Positions 8,988 through 19,000 of a stretch of 23,706 nucleotides of DNA are shown here, in pieces. The position numbers and the translations under genes are program-made. Below the pieces are notes generated by a model. The model had not been told where the DNA came from, searched no databases, and was given only the letters and a program-made list of their open reading frames with translations. Positions within the stretch are counted from its first letter, which is position 1; each line of letters opens with the position of its first letter. The stretch is from Falciphora oryzae (Eukaryota; Ascomycota; Sordariomycetes; Magnaporthales; Magnaporthaceae), in contig JNVV01000009.1 of NCBI GenBank assembly GCA_000733355.1, positions 1,175,084 through 1,198,789 on the forward strand. The letters are read 5' to 3'.

Positions 8988-9049
8988 ATGGATCACCAGC
9001 ATTACGAGATCCGAGCAACGACCATGCATGCTGGCCCTTCAAATAATTC
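8988..9049 (+). other. Proposed first exon of NLR B
   Basis: The exon gives 20 codons plus two bases, then the strong donor GTAAGG at 9050. It splices in phase only to the AG at 9220-9221, about 31 nt after the CTGAC branch candidate at 9187. The core HYEIRATTMHAG followed by PSNNS resembles an HRAM with a shortened middle. The Y, I/W and A/T positions line up with copy A, while the flanking intron does not align. Confidence 0.5.
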
Positions 9050-12000
9050 GTAAGGACATGTCGACGACTGTATTACTTCAAGGAAGAGTATTAACATAGT
9101 ATAATTCCAGAAGCTATCATATGCATCATCATACGCATGTCGAAGGCACGTTTAACTACAAACCCTACGCTTTAGCAATTCCAATCTGACGTCGAACCGT
9201 GCAACATCAAGACCGACAAAGCAAGGATCGCTTCCTCGACTACCTGGGAGTGACCGACCCGCACGACGTCCGGACCGGCATCCATCAAACAAAAGGCGCC
9301 GCCCTTAAGGAGTCATACCGCTGGATCCTCGACCATCCCGACTACCAACGTTGGCGCGACGACAAAGTCAGCCGGCTGCTTTGGATCAAGGGCGATCCCG
9401 GCAAGGGCAAGACTATGCTGCTCTGCGGCATCATCGACCAGCTACGCCCTGCTACGAAATTTGCAAACACCGAAGCTAAGACGCTCCTGTCCTTCTTCTT
9501 TTGCCAAGCTACCGTCCCCAAGCTCAGTAACGCTCATGCTGTCCTGCGCGGTCTGATTTACATGGTCGTAAACAAGCAGCAGCCGTCCTTTCGCTCGCAT
9601 GTGCGGGATAAATTCAAGGACACAGGGGAGCCGCGCTTTGAAGATGCGGAAGCATGGGCTGCATTATGCAACATCTTTTTGAGCATCCTGCGTGATCCGG
9701 ACCTGGAGAAGATTATTGTCGTCATTGATGCTCTCGACGAATGCGTGCAGGACCAAGACAAGCTCCTAGAGTTCATTTTCCAGGAAGCGAACTTGCCGCG
9801 CGTCAAATGGATCATTTCCAGCCGGAACAACGTCGAGCAGTGTACACGGCTAAAATCTTCGCAGTCGATCCTCAGTTTGGAGTTGCAGCGGAACGCAGAT
9901 TCCGTCTCTCAGGCTATCGAAGCTTACATTGCCAACAGGACATCGCAACTCCAATCTCTGCAAGACGACCCTTCACTGCAGGACTACGTTCGACAGGTCC
10001 TCCGCAGGAAAGCCGAGGGAACGTTCCTCTGGGCGGCCCTCGTCGTCCAGGAACTCAAAAAAGTTCACCGCTGGGAGGTGCGACAGGTGATCGACGACGT
10101 GCCGAAAGGCCTTAATGATTTGTATACGCGGATGATGGACCAGATTGGACGGCAGGCGAGCATAGCAGAGTACTGTCGACTGGTCCTTTCAGCGGCCACG
10201 CTAGCTTACCGCCCACTTCGGCTGCTTGAGCTAGGCGCAGTATCTGGACTTCCAAACGAGATTTCCAGCAACGCACAAAACATTCGCGAAATTGTCGGGA
10301 TGAGCGGCTCCTTCCTCACAGTTCGCGACGAAACTACCTACTTCGTGCATCAGTCTGCCAAGGACTACTTGGTTGGAAAGGCCGCACCAACCATCTTCCC
10401 TTCTGGTGCTGCAGCTGCCCACCGCGGAATCTTCACACAATCACTGCAAACTATGGAAAAGACGCTACGGCGCGATATGTACGACCTGCGCGCCCCTGGA
10501 ACTCCCATCGACCAGGCTAAGCAGCCTGAGCCAGATCCGTTAGCGGCAGCAGGTTACTCGTGTGTCTACTGGGTAAACCACCTGGAAGAAAGCGCGAAAC
10601 TCGGCGCTTTATTTCAGGTAAGCCCTTTTATCATCCCCTTTTACGCTGTTTCTAACGTTATCGTAAGGGGAGCGCAATGACGTCCGGACTATGCGAAGAC
10701 CTCCAGGACGGCGGCGCCGTCCATACGTTCCTCCGAAACCGATATCTCTATTGGCTCGAGGCATTTAGCCTTCTCCGAAGCATGACGGAGGGGATCATAT
10801 CGGTACAAAAACTCGAGCGCTTGCTACAGGTACGTTCTAGCTGCTACTTTTTCTAAGTACTATCCTAACTCCACTGTAGGGGCGAGCAAAAGCATCTGGA
10901 TTGAGCGATTTGGTCCGCGATGCGCACCGATTCATGCTATACCACAGAGGACCAATCGAAAACAGCCCCCTCCAGATATACGGTTCAGCGCTTGTATTCA
11001 GCCCATCCCGCAGCATCATAAAGGAGCTATTCCAACACAAGGTGCCAAAATGGATTACGACCGAGCCAGTAATGGGAAATAACTGGGACGCGCACAGCGG
11101 CGCGTGCCTGCAAACGCTCGAGGGCCACGGCGGCTGGGTCAACTCGGTCGCGTTCTCGCACGACGGCGGCCGCATCGCTTCCGGGTCGGACGACCGAACC
11201 GTTAAGATCTGGGACGCGGCCAGCGGCGCGTGCCTGCAAACGCTTAAAGGCCACGGCGGCTCGGTCTACTCGGTCGCGTTCTCGCACGACGGCCGCCGCA
11301 TCGCTTCCGGGTCGGGCGACGGAACCGTCAAAATCTGGGACGCGGCCAGCGGCGCGTGCCTGCAAACGCTCGAGGGCCACGGCGGCTTGGTCAGGTCGGT
11401 CGCGTTCTCGCACGACGGCGGCCGCATCGCTTCCGGGTCGCGCGACGGAACCGTCAAGATTTGGGACGCGGCTAGCGGCGCGTGTTTGCAAACGCTGGAG
11501 GGCCACGGCGGCTCGGTCAACTCGGTCGCGTTCTCGCACGACGGCCGCCGCATCGCTTCCGGGTCGGACGACCGAACCGTCAAGATCTGGGACGCGGCCA
11601 GCGGCGCGTGCCTGCAGACGCTCAAAGGCCACGGCGACTGGGTCAGCTCGGTCGCGTTCTCGCACGACAGCCGCCGCATCGCTTCCGCGTCGCACGACCG
11701 AACCGTCAAGATCTGGGACGCGGCCAGCGGCGCGTGCCTGCAGACGCTCGNNNNNNNNNNNNNNNNNNNNNNNNNNNNNNNNNNNNNNNNNNNNNNNNNN
11801 NNNNNNNNNNNNNNNNNNNNNNNNNNNNNNNNNNNNNNNNNNNNNNNNNNNNNNNNNNNNNNNNNNNNNNNNNNNNNNNNNNNNNNNNNNNNNNNNNNNN
11901 NNNNNNNNNNNNNNNNNNNNNNNNNNNNNNNNNNNNNNNNNNNNNNNNNNNNNNNNNNNNNNNNNNNNNNNNNNNNNNNNNNNNNNNNNNNNNNNNNNNN

Positions 12001-12945
12001 NNNNNNNNNNNNNNNNNNNNNNNNNNNNNNNNNNNNNNNNNNNNNNNNNNNNNNNNNNNNNNNNNNNNNNNNNNNNNNNNNNNNNNNNNNNNNNNNNNNN
12101 NNNNNNNNNNNNNNNNNNNNNNNNNNNNNNNNNNNNNNNNNNNNNNNNNNNNNNNNNNNNNNNNNNNNNNNNNNNNNNNNNNNNNNNNNNNNNNNNNNNN
12201 NNNNNNNNNNNNNNNNNNNNNNNNNNNNNNNNNNNNNNNNNNNNNNNNNNNNNNNNNNNNNNNNNNNNNNNNNNNNNNNNNNNNNNNNNNNNNNNNNNNN
12301 NNNNNNNNNNNNNNNNNNNNNNNNNNNNNNNGCCACGGCGGCTCGGTCTACTCGGTCGCGTTCTCGCACGACGGCCGCCGCATCGCTTCCGGGTCGGACG
12401 ACGGAACCGTCAAGATCTGGGACGCGGCCAGCGGCGCGTGCCTGCAGACGCTCGAGGGCCACGGCGGCTCGGTCTACTCGGTCGCGTTTTCGCACGACGG
12501 CCGCCGCATCGCTTCCGGGTCGGGCGGCGGAACCGTTAAAATCTGGGACGCGGCCAGCGGCGCGTGCCTGCAAACGCTTAACGTTGGCATAACCATCTCC
12601 AATCTCTCCTTCGATCTTACTGGCTCATTTCTCAACACTGATATTGGAACAGTCGCTCTTTTTGACTCGCCGACAACGCCGCTGGAGCCTCAACGGCATT
12701 GGCGGCGAGTTAACGGCGCTCAAGAGCCGCAGGAGCCGCAAAAGTCGCAAAAGCCTCGGTTCCGAGGCTACGGCGTCAGTCCCGACCGCGTCTGGATTTC
12801 ACGGGATTCGCAGGACCGGCTGTGGCTGCCGCGCGAGTACCGCCCGGTTTGTTCGGCTGTAGCGCCGTCGGGGTTAGCCTTGGCGCTTGGCTGCGCGTCC
12901 GGACGCGTGCTGATTTTTGGGTTTTCGGCTGAGGCTTGCGATTGA
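8988..12945 (+). CDS. NACHT-WD40 NLR copy B, interrupted by assembly gap
   Basis: Exons inferred: 8988-9049, 9222-10617, 10668-10829, and 10880-12945 including the gap. Introns are 172, 50 and 50 nt, with GTAAGG, GTAAGC and GTACGT donors and CTGAC/CTAAC branch points. A short first exon (M at 8988 in GGCCATGG context; HYEIRATTMHAG, ending SNNS) is followed by the NACHT module: Walker A GDPGKGKT, Walker B-like VVIDALDEC, and HQSAKDYL. Exon 3 has the usual FLRNRYLYWLEAFSLLRS helix, then SPLQIYGSALVFSP and the WD40 array. The C-terminus (12580-12945) is a degenerate non-repeat region ending at TGA 12943. Alternative in-frame starts exist at 8961 and upstream. The motif lacks about three residues compared with copy A. 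The reading frame changes across the gap, but the run of unknown bases has no reliable length, so this is not evidence of a frameshift. Confidence 0.88.
11120..12579 (+). repeat. WD40 repeat array, 126-nt units
   Basis: Five complete 42-residue units precede the gap, starting at 11120, 11246, 11372, 11498 and 11624. Two follow it, with unit starts at 12328 (first bases lost in the gap) and 12454. Units are almost identical at the DNA level except at a few codons: residue 1 (E/K), 6 (W/S/L), 8 (N/Y/R/S), 16-17, and 24-26 (DDR, GDG, RDG, HDR, GGG). This is the pattern of homogenised repeats with diversified surface positions known from HET-D/HET-E/NWD proteins. Confidence 0.95.
11751..12331. 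other. Run of 581 unknown bases inside the WD40 array
   Basis: The gap falls exactly in the near-identical repeats, most likely an assembly collapse. A whole number of 126-nt units would require 3+126n bases; 581 does not fit, so the true repeat number is unknown. Confidence 0.99.
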
Positions 12946-12993
12946 ATTTGCGCGACTTTCAACACGTGCGTCGATGAGCTAATAACTACTACA

Positions 12994-13020
12994 TTTTTTT
13001 TTTTATTTTTTTTTTTATTT
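12994..13020. repeat. T-rich tract 50 nt after the NLR B stop
   Basis: Two T runs are separated by single A residues. They lie in the presumed 3' untranslated or downstream region of NLR B. Confidence 0.9.
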
Positions 13021-14269
13021 CTTTGCCCTTAACAGGGTCCAAGGGGGAGCGACAAATTTATTCTTTTTTCCCTGTAGCTAACGTTAGGCTGTTCCGAATA
13101 TTCTATTACATTCCGTCCGTTAATGGCGAAATGACGTCTTCCCCTAACAAAAAAACCGGCCATATGTTTCCTGACCAAGGACCCGCGAGTGGGGATAGTA
13201 ACGGCATACAAAGTAATCGAATCGATCGGCCCGTTAATTGTAGGCTTTGACGCGGGTGTAAAGCAATCGCGGTGGGCGGTGAGTCGAGCACAATGTGGTA
13301 GTCGTTGCGGTAAGGGCTAAGCTAGGCACAGTACAGTCCCATAACCTCCGGTCGTCTGGCGGTTCTGGTTCCGTCGTTAACGCCGCCCAGCCCGCTATTC
13401 GGGCTCTCGAGGACCAAAGTCGTCTGGCGGCTTTGGCTCGTGGGGACGGACAACGAATCCAAGCTGCAGCGTCGACTGTTCCCGGCCCTTCTCCAACCCA
13501 GGGTCGTCGTTCCGTTCGGTGTGGCAACTGATACGTCTTTCTGCTCCTATCCAGCGGCGACCTTGCCGCGAGGGTCCAGACCCCGATGGGGATTGCTACC
13601 ACCTGCGCAAGGGCTGGTTGTGTCGGCCGATGTTAGTTCGGTCGCTTCGCTCCGTGGGCTGAGGTGACTGCAAATGTGCTGAAGGAGGACTCGGAGGTGG
13701 AGCCTGACTTCGACGAATACTTACTGTGGGGAGGCGAATCTTGCATTATCTTCAAAGGGGCGTACCTAATGCCCCAGATAGTCCAGCGCCGCCAGCCTCG
13801 CCTGTGGATATGTTGGATCGTGGCCGTGGAATGCCAAAGTCGACCGCAAGGCTCCTACAGTTGCGTTTCCGTGGGACGAGGTTCTGGGCGAGATAAATCT
13901 CAAGCTCCGTCGGTTTGGGCGCTCCCACTTTAACTGGTTTCGAGCCCGCCGTGCACACGACAGCTACAGGTTGGCGGGCGGGCGGGCTGTGTCCGCACGG
14001 CAACCAGGTGGCTGTGATCAGCAGAATGTAGAACATCAATTCTTAGGGGCAATGAAAAGTCATCGTAAAGCGTGCCGTCGCGCGAAATGGCGCGTGCCTC
14101 CAGAGGGCTCGGTCAGCGAGGCGGTGGGGCTCGTCGAGCTCGAGCACCAGACCGAAGCCGACCATTTTGCCGCTCACGGTCGCTCCCTCTGCACTGCGAG
14201 TCGCAGCAGCAGCGCATGCACCAGATTGTTCCAGGCCTGTTCGGCGCGGCCTTTGCGCAAGCACGTTTT
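13021..14269. other. No supported gene
   Basis: Several overlapping frames exist on both strands. A plus-strand piece near 13690-13760 (EPDFDEYLLWGGESCIIFKG) looks protein-like but is short and isolated. It may be a further relic. Confidence 0.4.
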
Positions 14270-14440
14270 GGCTCGGCCTCGATCTGCACATCGTAAATCA
14301 GGCCAAGTTCATCGTCGCTTATTAAGGCCCGCCAGGATCCGCACGAACTTCTCGGGGTTTTCGTGGATGTCGAATGGGCCGGAGCTATACGGGCCGGATC
14401 GGTAAAACACCCAAGCCTCCATCGTCCCGAGTTTCGATGA
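14270..14440 (-). pseudogene. FunK1-type fungal protein kinase fragment
   Basis: On the minus strand a frame reads MEAWVFYRSGPYSSGPFDIH then ENPEKFVRILAGL. The adjacent frame continues LISDDELGLIYDV after a shift at about 14320-14330. The W-V-F-x-R-S-G-P-Y-S-S...F-D-I-H..PE.F block and the following DDELGL are a signature I associate with the region just before the kinase core of fungal FunK1 kinases. No kinase catalytic motifs (VAIK, HRD, DFG) follow. The fragment is preceded by a (GGC)n tract. It is called a relic because of the frameshift and missing domain. Confidence 0.6.
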
Positions 14441-14480
14441 CGATAGCAAGAAGCGGAGTCGGGAATCGAACCGTAGCAGT

Positions 14481-14502
14481 GGCGGCGGCGGCGGCGGCGG
14501 CG
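14481..14502. repeat. (GGC)n microsatellite
   Basis: Seven GGC triplets occur in a row, next to the kinase relic. Confidence 0.95.
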
Positions 14503-14680
14503 ACAGGTCACCCTCGCCATCACCTTCTAAGCGGCGGCGGGGCGTGGGTGTGCCCGACGTTAAGGTAGTATGATATCCTCTCCCTTGTGCTAGTGTGTGT
14601 CGCCATACTAGGACGAGGATGCTCTTAATCACAATCTTATTTATTAATTACTCAAAACAACTCAAGTTCTGTAAGGTTGC

Positions 14681-14738
14681 CCGGCCCGCGAAGCCAGTTC
14701 CCCGGCCCGCGAAGCCAGTTCCCCGGACCGCGAATCCA
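14681..14738. repeat. 21-nt tandem repeat, nearly three copies
   Basis: Two identical units (14681-14701, 14702-14722) are followed by a diverged partial unit. The repeat lies just upstream of the decayed frame that starts at 14741. Confidence 0.9.
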
Positions 14739-14740
14739 CG

Positions 14741-15067
14741 ATGGGTATCGTCAACCGCTCGAGTATGGACACCGCATCTACGGACCGGATGAACCGCCGC
14801 CTGATCAATGCCTAGGTCTACCTTGTCGTGATGAACACACCTGAACAACCCACCCTGTTGCTTTGGGCCGTCTACAAGCATGGAAAGGGCCACCCGATCT
14901 CGCAGATGGCCAACGATCTCTAGCTATTGCTCGTCCAGATTTTCGGCAGGATTAAGCGTGCCGATGAAGTTATACCATCCATCCGTCAGGAGTTTCTACT
15001 ACCCGCCATCAGCAAAGACGACAAAACTCGACCTACACGAATGCGCGCTTATGCCATCGAACAGTAG
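14741..15067 (+). pseudogene. Decayed coding frame with three in-frame TAG stops
   Basis: From ATG 14741 one frame reads protein-like sequence (VYLVVMNTPEQPTLLLWAVY, KHGKGHPISQMANDL, KRADEVIPSIRQEFLLPAIS, TRMRAYAIEQ). It is broken only by TAG at 14813, 14921 and 15065. Each stop is one C-to-T change from CAG (Gln), in CpA context. An open frame at 15110-15467 (LQIQKTAERITTRG, DFAAALNTALDPLKQAFIRL) may be its continuation. I do not recognise the family. Chance openness cannot be excluded. Confidence 0.4.
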
Positions 15068-15467
15068 GTTTTACCCTCGACCCGGTTCAGACTTCTGATT
15101 GTTCCAAAAGCAACGAGCTGCAGATCCAGAAGACGGCTGAGCGCATAACCACGCGTGGTGGAGACGCGAGGGCGTTGAGGCGGCTCCCCAGCGGTGGCGT
15201 TCGAGGGACTAGCGGATCAAACGAATCTTCGGAGACGCGGCGCAGCACCGGACCGGGGCCTACGACGTGGTGGTTAAGGGACTTCGCCGCCGCGCTGAAC
15301 ACCGCGCTGGACCCCCTCAAACAAGCCTTTATCCGGCTGAGCCTGTACTTGACGTTATACCGCGAGACTTACGAGGGCGATGGCGAGCCCACCTGCTCGG
15401 ACGCTGCCGAGCCCACCCAGTCCGAACTGGCCGACCCGGTGTCCCGTGGCAAGGCCCCTGGCAAGTG

Positions 15468-16670
15468 ATTGATGGACGCCGAACCGGAAGGCTCGGCCCA
15501 CAGGAGCAAGCGGCTAAAAGGCCAGGCACGCTGCGCTTGGGGAGTAGTAAAAGGGAAGGAGGATGCGTGTTAGAGGGCGAAGCCCGAGGTCAGGGATGCG
15601 ATTCAACATCACTCCGCAGGCGGATCTCCGGCCGGACCGGGGGAGGGGGAACATGGAGAGGCCCGAGGGCGGAAGACGTGTATTTCAGCGGGCGATCGCC
15701 CGAGAAAGGGCGGGTCCTTACGGCTTTCCTTTCTCCTTGGTAAAACGTCAATTGATCTTATACCTAGCACCAGTGCTTGCTCTGCGGGCCCTTTCCTTTA
15801 AATTATCGCGTCGTTATTTTGTGATCTGTAATTTTGAGGCTCTGCTGAGCTGGATTCGGTAGGCCGGTTGTCCTGCCGCGATGGCGGCCGCCCAAGCGAC
15901 CGGCTTCGGGGTCCCTGGGGAAGGCCATGCTTACGTGCCTAGAAGGCGGAGAACATGAAGCATGCCCAATCCTGCGAAACAGGGGAGATTCGACCCTATC
16001 CGGATAGCTGCAACCTCGCAGAAGACCGACATGTCAGCGACGTCTATGTGGATCGACGGCATGCTGACGATGCATTATTTACAGGGGGTTTACGGTCGGA
16101 AAGCGGCGACTAAAGTATGGATCAAATACTTTGCTCGGCCTAGAAATGGTGGCTTGGTTTTGGGTCCACGCTGCCGTCCCGCCGCCTGAAGCTTTGTTGC
16201 TGAAGCTGCGCATGCATGTGTTGCCGGCCTCCTAGGCGCGCCCTGTCTTGGAGAACCCGTGTGACTCGTAACGTTCAGCTGGTGAAGTTGTCACCAACCC
16301 CTCCTATTGCTTCCTGGCACTCTTCTGGCCAATCGCAACTGGTTGTTGATATATTCGCCGCCAACTAAAGCAACACACGAATACACGCAAGATAACACAG
16401 ACCAAGCAATTGCACCAAGATGGTGCCTTAGGCTTGGTAGGGGTGGCCAGCTGAAATATGCGGGGGCTTTCCGTCTCGTAAGGCTAGGAACGATGAGTTC
16501 AAGTTCGCTTTTCCTCTCGCCTTTTCCGCAACGCTCCTATTCGCACAACACCAGACTGTATCGGCAACTCCCTTCGTAAGGCCAAGGGCGAAATAATCAA
16601 CTCCTGTCGAGGTATTCGATTTCAAGTTACCGGCACACAGGCCGCGACAACCTCTTATGCAGATCTGGAG
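15468..16670. other. No supported gene
   Basis: Short frames on both strands have no recognisable domains. A small plus frame starts at 15962 (MPNPAKQGRFDPIRIAATSQ) and could be another remnant. Confidence 0.4.
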
Positions 16671-18011
16671 ATGCCGGCGTCAGCCAGTCCCAGCCCTCCG
16701 GCTGGCCAAGATACCCACGCCCCGGTGGCGCCGTGTTTGGCGAATGGAGACTCGTTTCCCCCGCGGACGCCATCGCCTAGCCGCCCGAGGAGAGCGCATA
16801 TTTGCCCGGAGCCCGGCTCCCTCTACGACATCATGCGCTCCTGTCCTGGCTATCCCCTTTACGTATTACCCATCCGTTGGACAGACATACACACCAAATC
16901 TCTTGGCGTGCAGTTCAAGCAGCAGTCGCCCATCATCTTTTCCTCACCCGAACCCCAGCGCTACCCCAGCATGCCGCCTACCCCGTCGCCGGAGCCGTCG
17001 GCCGCAGCCAAGCAGCTGTGCGCCAAACTGGACGCCTTTATAGATAATTCGGTGCTCGCCGACAAGATCTGCGCCCTCAATGACCTCTTGTCCCGCTTCT
17101 ACCCCGATATGTCCTGCAAGGCCGAGACTTCGGAGGACCTCGATTTCCATTTCGGGACCAAATTCTATCGGAAGGCTGTCAGGGTGCCCGTCATATGGAA
17201 GCGGATGGGTTCTCGCCGGAACTCTTTCGCCTCGGGCGTGGCGCACACAGTATCGTCGTCTCAAAAGTCCACCTCTAGTGAATGCGGCCTCGGCGGTATT
17301 CGAGGGGCGAACTAGCGCAGCGCGAGCAAATCCGCCAGGGACGCGCCTCTGCTCGCTTACATCGACCGCGGCCACCTGGCATCCGAACGCAGAACTCTCT
17401 TCCACGTCTCGCCCGGGCCCCGTAACACGCCTGTCGCCAACCTGCAGAGACTACGGACAAAAGCTCTCGTCCCGAGCGACCTGGACTGCGATGCGTATTT
17501 CATCGCTGTCCTCCTTGCACTGGGGCAGGCGCGCTTCTACAACAACAGCCAGGACCCTAATCAACCCGATTTGGTTATGACCGATGTCGAGGTGCGCCTC
17601 TTCACCTTTGACACCGACAACAAAGACTTTATTGTGTACACGGCCTTTATCGGGGCGGATTTCCTAGAGGGATTTGCGCAGCCTAGTCAACGACTGCACC
17701 AGGGTCCCGAAGATGTCTCGTCGATGCAAGTGTCCTACACCAAAGTACGCGTCTGGCCATTCTATGGTCTTAGGGAACGGCTAGGCAGGGCACTGGGGGC
17801 GGAAATCATGGGCAGCGAGTTTTCTGCACCCGGCTACGACACCTTCCACACACCTGAAGAGCTTGCAGAGGTAGCGAGGATACGGCGGGAGGAGGAGCTC
17901 CGTTATCAGGAGCACCGAGTCTGGCGGGAGAAGCTCGGCAAGAAGCGGGGCTCTAGCCATGAGGGTAGCGGCGCGCCGTCTAAGCGCGGGCACACCCGGG
18001 GACGGATGTAG
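16671..18011 (+). pseudogene. Uncharacterised fungal protein family member, frameshifted in the middle
   Basis: The 5' part (start at ATG 16671 or, more likely, near ATG 16971) encodes LADKICALNDLLSRFYPDM, then FHFGTKFYRKAVRVPVIWKR. The 3' part encodes LLAYIDRGHLASERR, SDLDCDAYFIAVLLALGQ, then DVEVRLFTFDTDNKDFIVYT and VWPFYGLRERLGRALGAEI, ending in a basic tail. I recognise the pattern as a repeated family of unknown function in filamentous ascomycetes. Between about 17245 and 17352 the family-like sequence moves through all three frames (LKSPPLVNAASAVFEG, then GELAQREQIRQGRAS, then LLAYIDR), implying three small indels. The frame shared by both ends has a TAG at 17313. It is either a pseudogene or a poorly sequenced stretch. 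No function is assigned. Confidence 0.6.
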
Positions 18012-18345
18012 CGCAGACCTCCCTGAACGACGCCCCAGTCGATCAATGATCAATAGCAAGCGCTTATAGGTGGCTTGTGCTTCAAGAGAACTCTATAACC
18101 TTGAGTCGGGCGCAAATATCACGACTGTTTCTATAGTATCAGAGCACCCACGCTGCTTTGGTCAGTGGATCTGGCCCGCGACTTTCTTGAGGGATACCAG
18201 GATGCTGCTCTCTTGAAGCGATACTTCGTGGTGGGCGCCCCCAAGCTGGACATAAACTAGAAAAACAACATGCCCGAACCGCGACCTCTGAACGCAGCTC
18301 GTCGACTAGCTCCCCATGGATTTTGCGCGCAGCCTAGTAGCTGGC

Positions 18346-19000
18346 CTAGTGCTCCTCGAGCCTGTTGTGCATCTCCCGTACCACTTCGGCGGTGACCCCG
18401 AGCTCCTCAAGCGCCGAGGCCCCATCGCGGATCCCGCCGGCCTTGTGCATCTGGCCGTTCTGCGCCATGGCTCTAAACCGCACCAGGGGCCCAGCCGAGG
18501 AGGCCTCGTGGGTTGCGTCGGCCCCTCATGACGGCGCCCAGACTGTCCCAGACTTCGGCCCCGAAGGCCGATATGTTTTCTTTGCTCGCTTCGATCTTGG
18601 CGGTCAATGCTTTGTGCTTTATGTACATTGTGAAATGCCGCCCACCGACCGCGGTGGAGCCCCCAGGAAACCGAGGGCGGCAGCGAAGAAGACGGCGTCG
18701 ACGAAATAACGGTGGACAAAGTCATTATGGGCGTTCTCGATATGCCCCACGAACCCCGTTAGGATAGCGGAATCGACAACGACGGTACCCTGAGCCGTAA
18801 GCCCCCCGGCGATTATGGCCATAGCCTCCCCGTCGAGTAGCTTTTTGGCCGTAGCCTCTTCCAGCTATCGCGCCGCCGCGGCGTCAAAGGGACGTGTTGG
18901 AGCACGAATTTGTCACCCTTCTGGCCATAGTAAATGTCGGCACAGGTCGGCAGGTAGCCCCGCAATATTACATGCTTCTGGGAGTCTGTTAGCCAGTTGT
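18346..19000 (-). pseudogene. Broken gene of unknown family
   Basis: On the minus strand consecutive blocks in different frames form one plausible protein. The blocks are NWLTDSQKHVILRGYLPTC and YYGQKGDKFVLQHVPL; then a shift to LEEATAKKLLDGEAMAII and TVVVDSAILTGFVGHIENAH with the hydrophobic YFVDAVFFAAALGFLGAPP; then a shift to LTAKIEASKENISAFGAEVW; then AMAQNGQMHKAGGIRDG and ELGVTAEVVREMHNRLEEH, ending at TAG 18346-18348. There is also an in-frame TAG before LEEATA. At least three frame changes mark it as decayed. The central hydrophobic part could be membrane-associated. I cannot name the family. Confidence 0.5.

Larger units (their letters stand above)
9165..12579 (+). repeat. Inverted duplication, right arm (NLR B)
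   Basis: This is the counterpart of 1-2210 in opposite orientation. Exon and intron positions are identical. Copy B lacks a segment of about 33 codons present in copy A just before the end of exon 2 (in A around 665-775). Confidence 0.8.

Noticed and set aside
8706..9053. A separate 115-residue gene in front of NLR B
   Set aside because: Its stop lies right after a GTAAGG donor that splices in phase to the NACHT exon; only its last part is needed as the NLR first exon, and the upstream part shows no domain.
9199..10680. NLR B starting at the GTG codon at 9199 (and the matching GTG at 2177 in NLR A)
   Set aside because: A stop lies three codons upstream, fungal genes rarely start at GTG, and a branch point plus an in-phase acceptor at 9221 (2155 in A) fit an exon start instead.
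11027..12573. Long open frames antisense or out of frame in the WD40 array
   Set aside because: They arise from the 126-nt GC-rich repeat, whose other frames also lack stops, and encode monotonous Arg/Ala or Arg/Ser sequence.
11751..12592. A frameshift in NLR B between the two parts of the WD40 array
   Set aside because: The change of frame only reflects the arbitrary length of the run of unknown bases.
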